Shown here piece after piece: positions 14,400-15,731 of a stretch of DNA of 15,731 nt. Both the position numbers and the translations under genes were made by a program. Below the pieces are notes generated by a model. It did not search any database, had not been told where the DNA came from, and saw only the letters and a program-made list of their open reading frames with translations. Source of the stretch: Candidatus Sifarchaeum subterraneum (GTDB lineage Archaea > Asgardarchaeota > Sifarchaeia > Sifarchaeales > Sifarchaeaceae); the NCBI GenBank assembly GCA_016292335.1, contig JAECRX010000057.1:1-15731 (forward strand), written 5' to 3'. The stretch's first letter is position 1; each line of letters opens with the position of its first letter.

Positions 14400-15563
14400 A
14401 TGTATGAGAATAAAATTTGTTATGTTCTTCCTGAATATAGCATAGATACTGCTCTTCATTATTATCATATTTACAAATTCCTTGATGATATTTCGCATTC
14501 TTTGAATATAATATTGTTTATAGAAAAAAGTATTGAAAAACCCCAATTTAATTATATCCGAAATATTTATGTTCAAAAATATAGACACTTTTTATTGAGC
14601 ATTACTGAACGGTTTATAATTTTTCTATTATTAAGATTTAGAGGTTATAAAAAATATTATATTCATCAATCGCACATTAGTGCCCTCATCGCCTCTATTA
14701 TTACCAAGATTGCAGGTGGAAAAACATTTTTTTGGAATTGTGGTCTTAGAAGACATAACGTTCCAAAGATAAAATTAAATCATCAAACAATTATAGAAAA
14801 GATACGTTCTGATTATTTGTTCCAATTTACCATCAAAATTGTAGACTTCTTCATCACAGGTACGCCAATCATGGCTAAGTACTATTGTAATAACTATGGT
14901 ATCCAAATGGATAAAATCCGAATTCTCCCAAATTGGGTAGATTTGGATAGATTTAATCCCGAAAAATTTGATAAAAAGGGGCTCAAAATACAGTTAGGGC
15001 TTTGCGAGGATAAAAAGGTGATTCTTTTCGTTCATTGGCTTTCTAAAAGAAAGGGAGCTCAATACATATCCGAAATCGCAAAGCGTGTTTTAGCAGAGAT
15101 CCCTGCTAGTTTGGTTGTTGTAGGAGATGGTCCATATAGAGAAAGATTGGAGAATGAAATAGAAGCTAATGGACTAGAAGAAGTAAAACTATTGGGAAAG
15201 ATTCCAAATAGGAAGATCCAAGAAATCTACGCTATTGCAGATGTTTTTATCATGCCTTCCTTGGATGAAGGGTTTCCTCGTGTGTTACTCGAATCAATGG
15301 CTATGAATGTTCCCTTCGTAGCCTTTGACGTAGGAGGAGTAAGAGACATAGTACCCAAAGAGGGCAAGTATTCAATTGTAAGAAGAGGAAATATAGAAGA
15401 TTTCTCATTAAAAATTATCGAGATATTGAATAACAGATCGCCTACAAATTTTAGAACATTTTTAAATAATAGATATGATAAAAAAACAATTATTGAAAAG
15501 TATTTAAGTATTATTATTTTTGATAATCCTAATTATAAAATAACAAATTATAGAAAATATTAG
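14400..15563 (+). CDS. GT4 family glycosyltransferase
   Basis: This 387-residue GT-B enzyme has a clear donor domain: LPNWVDLDRFNPEKF (176-190), LFVHWLSKRKGAQYI (209-223), VVGDGPYRERLE (240-251), LLGKIPNRKI (264-273) and the EX7E pair E290/E298 in EGFPRVLLE. The N-terminal domain is divergent, opening with MYENKICYVLPEYSIDTALHYYHIYKF-like sequence rather than a GG loop. It is also very AT-rich, with 17 G+C in bases 14401-14460 against 23 in 15001-15060. A hydrophobic stretch at 69-80 and another near 93-104 may be buried helices or membrane contact; there is no signal peptide. The start is supported by the GGAG upstream. The acceptor and donor are unknown. It precedes another methyltransferase gene by 20 bases. 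Confidence 0.87.
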   Translation: MYENKICYVLPEYSIDTALHYYHIYKFLDDISHSLNIILFIEKSIEKPQFNYIRNIYVQKYRHFLLSITERFIIFLLLRFRGYKKYYIHQSHISALIASIITKIAGGKTFFWNCGLRRHNVPKIKLNHQTIIEKIRSDYLFQFTIKIVDFFITGTPIMAKYYCNNYGIQMDKIRILPNWVDLDRFNPEKFDKKGLKIQLGLCEDKKVILFVHWLSKRKGAQYISEIAKRVLAEIPASLVVVGDGPYRERLENEIEANGLEEVKLLGKIPNRKIQEIYAIADVFIMPSLDEGFPRVLLESMAMNVPFVAFDVGGVRDIVPKEGKYSIVRRGNIEDFSLKIIEILNNRSPTNFRTFLNNRYDKKTIIEKYLSIIIFDNPNYKITNYRKY

Positions 15564-15583
15564 TAAGAAAATGATGAAAAAGA

Positions 15584-15731
15584 ATGAAAGATAAAAACAA
15601 TTTTGGTACAAAATATCATGAACCATATCATTGGAGATTACGAGGATTATCCCTTGAAATTAAATTATTTGTATTAAAGCTCGCTCGAAATTATATAGCT
15701 GAAGATCAAAAAATTTTAGATATTGGTTGCG
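15584..15731 (+). CDS. SAM-dependent methyltransferase, N-terminal part cut by the window edge
   Basis: A reading frame starts at the ATG at 15584, after an in-frame TGA at 15575-15577, and stays open to the window end. It gives 49 residues beginning MKDKNNFGTKYHEPYHWRLR and ending KILDIGC with one base of the next codon. LDIGC(G) is the SAM-binding motif I of class I methyltransferases, and its distance from the start, about 45 residues, is normal. It would be the third methyltransferase of the cluster. No strong ribosome binding site is visible in the 20-base gap. Type of acceptor unknown. Confidence 0.7.
   Translation, partial: MKDKNNFGTKYHEPYHWRLRGLSLEIKLFVLKLARNYIAEDQKILDIGC

Noticed and set aside
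1..15731. CRISPR arrays, tRNA or rRNA genes, insertion sequences
   Set aside because: No regularly spaced repeats, no tRNA-like cloverleaf, no transposase motifs and no terminal inverted repeats were seen; gaps between genes are too short to hold most of these.

Overview
The window is a dense, one-directional block of genes for making and decorating a surface polysaccharide or protein-linked glycan. All 16 coding regions (14 complete, one cut at each window edge) read on the + strand, with gaps of 111 bases or less and several overlaps. The host is probably an archaeon. The hints are a DPM1-like GT2 enzyme with two C-terminal membrane segments, heavy use of ATA (Ile) and AGA/AGG (Arg), frequent TTG starts and only patchy Shine-Dalgarno sites. 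No rRNA, tRNA or informational gene fixes the lineage, so a bacterium of similar habits is not excluded.

Layout. Bases 1-52 are the tail of an upstream gene. Bases 62-970 encode a GC-rich GT2 polyprenyl-phosphate sugar transferase. After a 111-base gap the DNA becomes much more AT-rich. A GT4 glycosyltransferase (1082-2254) is followed by a tight trio: NodB-like deacetylase (2267-3268), DegT-like aminotransferase (3282-4412) and FemAB/GNAT-like acyltransferase (4417-5430). Next come a GT4 (5440-6612), an SAM methyltransferase (6639-7412), a GT4 (7409-8578), a second SAM methyltransferase (8628-9284) and a GT4 (9281-10465). These are followed by an AlgD-type nucleotide-sugar dehydrogenase (10491-11807), a second deacetylase-fold protein (11889-12875), an alkaline-phosphatase-superfamily phosphodiesterase-like protein (12865-14370), a GT4 (14400-15563) and the start of a third methyltransferase (15584 onward).

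How they may work together (inference). The GT2 enzyme could charge a lipid carrier or the first sugar. The five GT4 enzymes would extend the chain. The AlgD-type enzyme would supply a hexuronic acid donor, most likely GDP-mannuronate. The aminotransferase would make an amino sugar that the FemAB-like protein could acylate. The deacetylases, methyltransferases and phosphodiesterase-like protein would trim or modify the product. No flippase, polymerase, oligosaccharyltransferase or sortase-type gene is visible, so the final carrier cannot be named.

Most unusual points: the sharp base-composition break after the first gene; the deacetylase-aminotransferase-FemAB module; an AlgD-like dehydrogenase with the family's C-terminal GICW ending; a phosphodiesterase-like protein in which two expected ligands of one metal site look like Asn; a DegT-family enzyme with an altered PLP-lysine loop; and repeated TTG starts, two of them overlapping the previous stop as TTGA.
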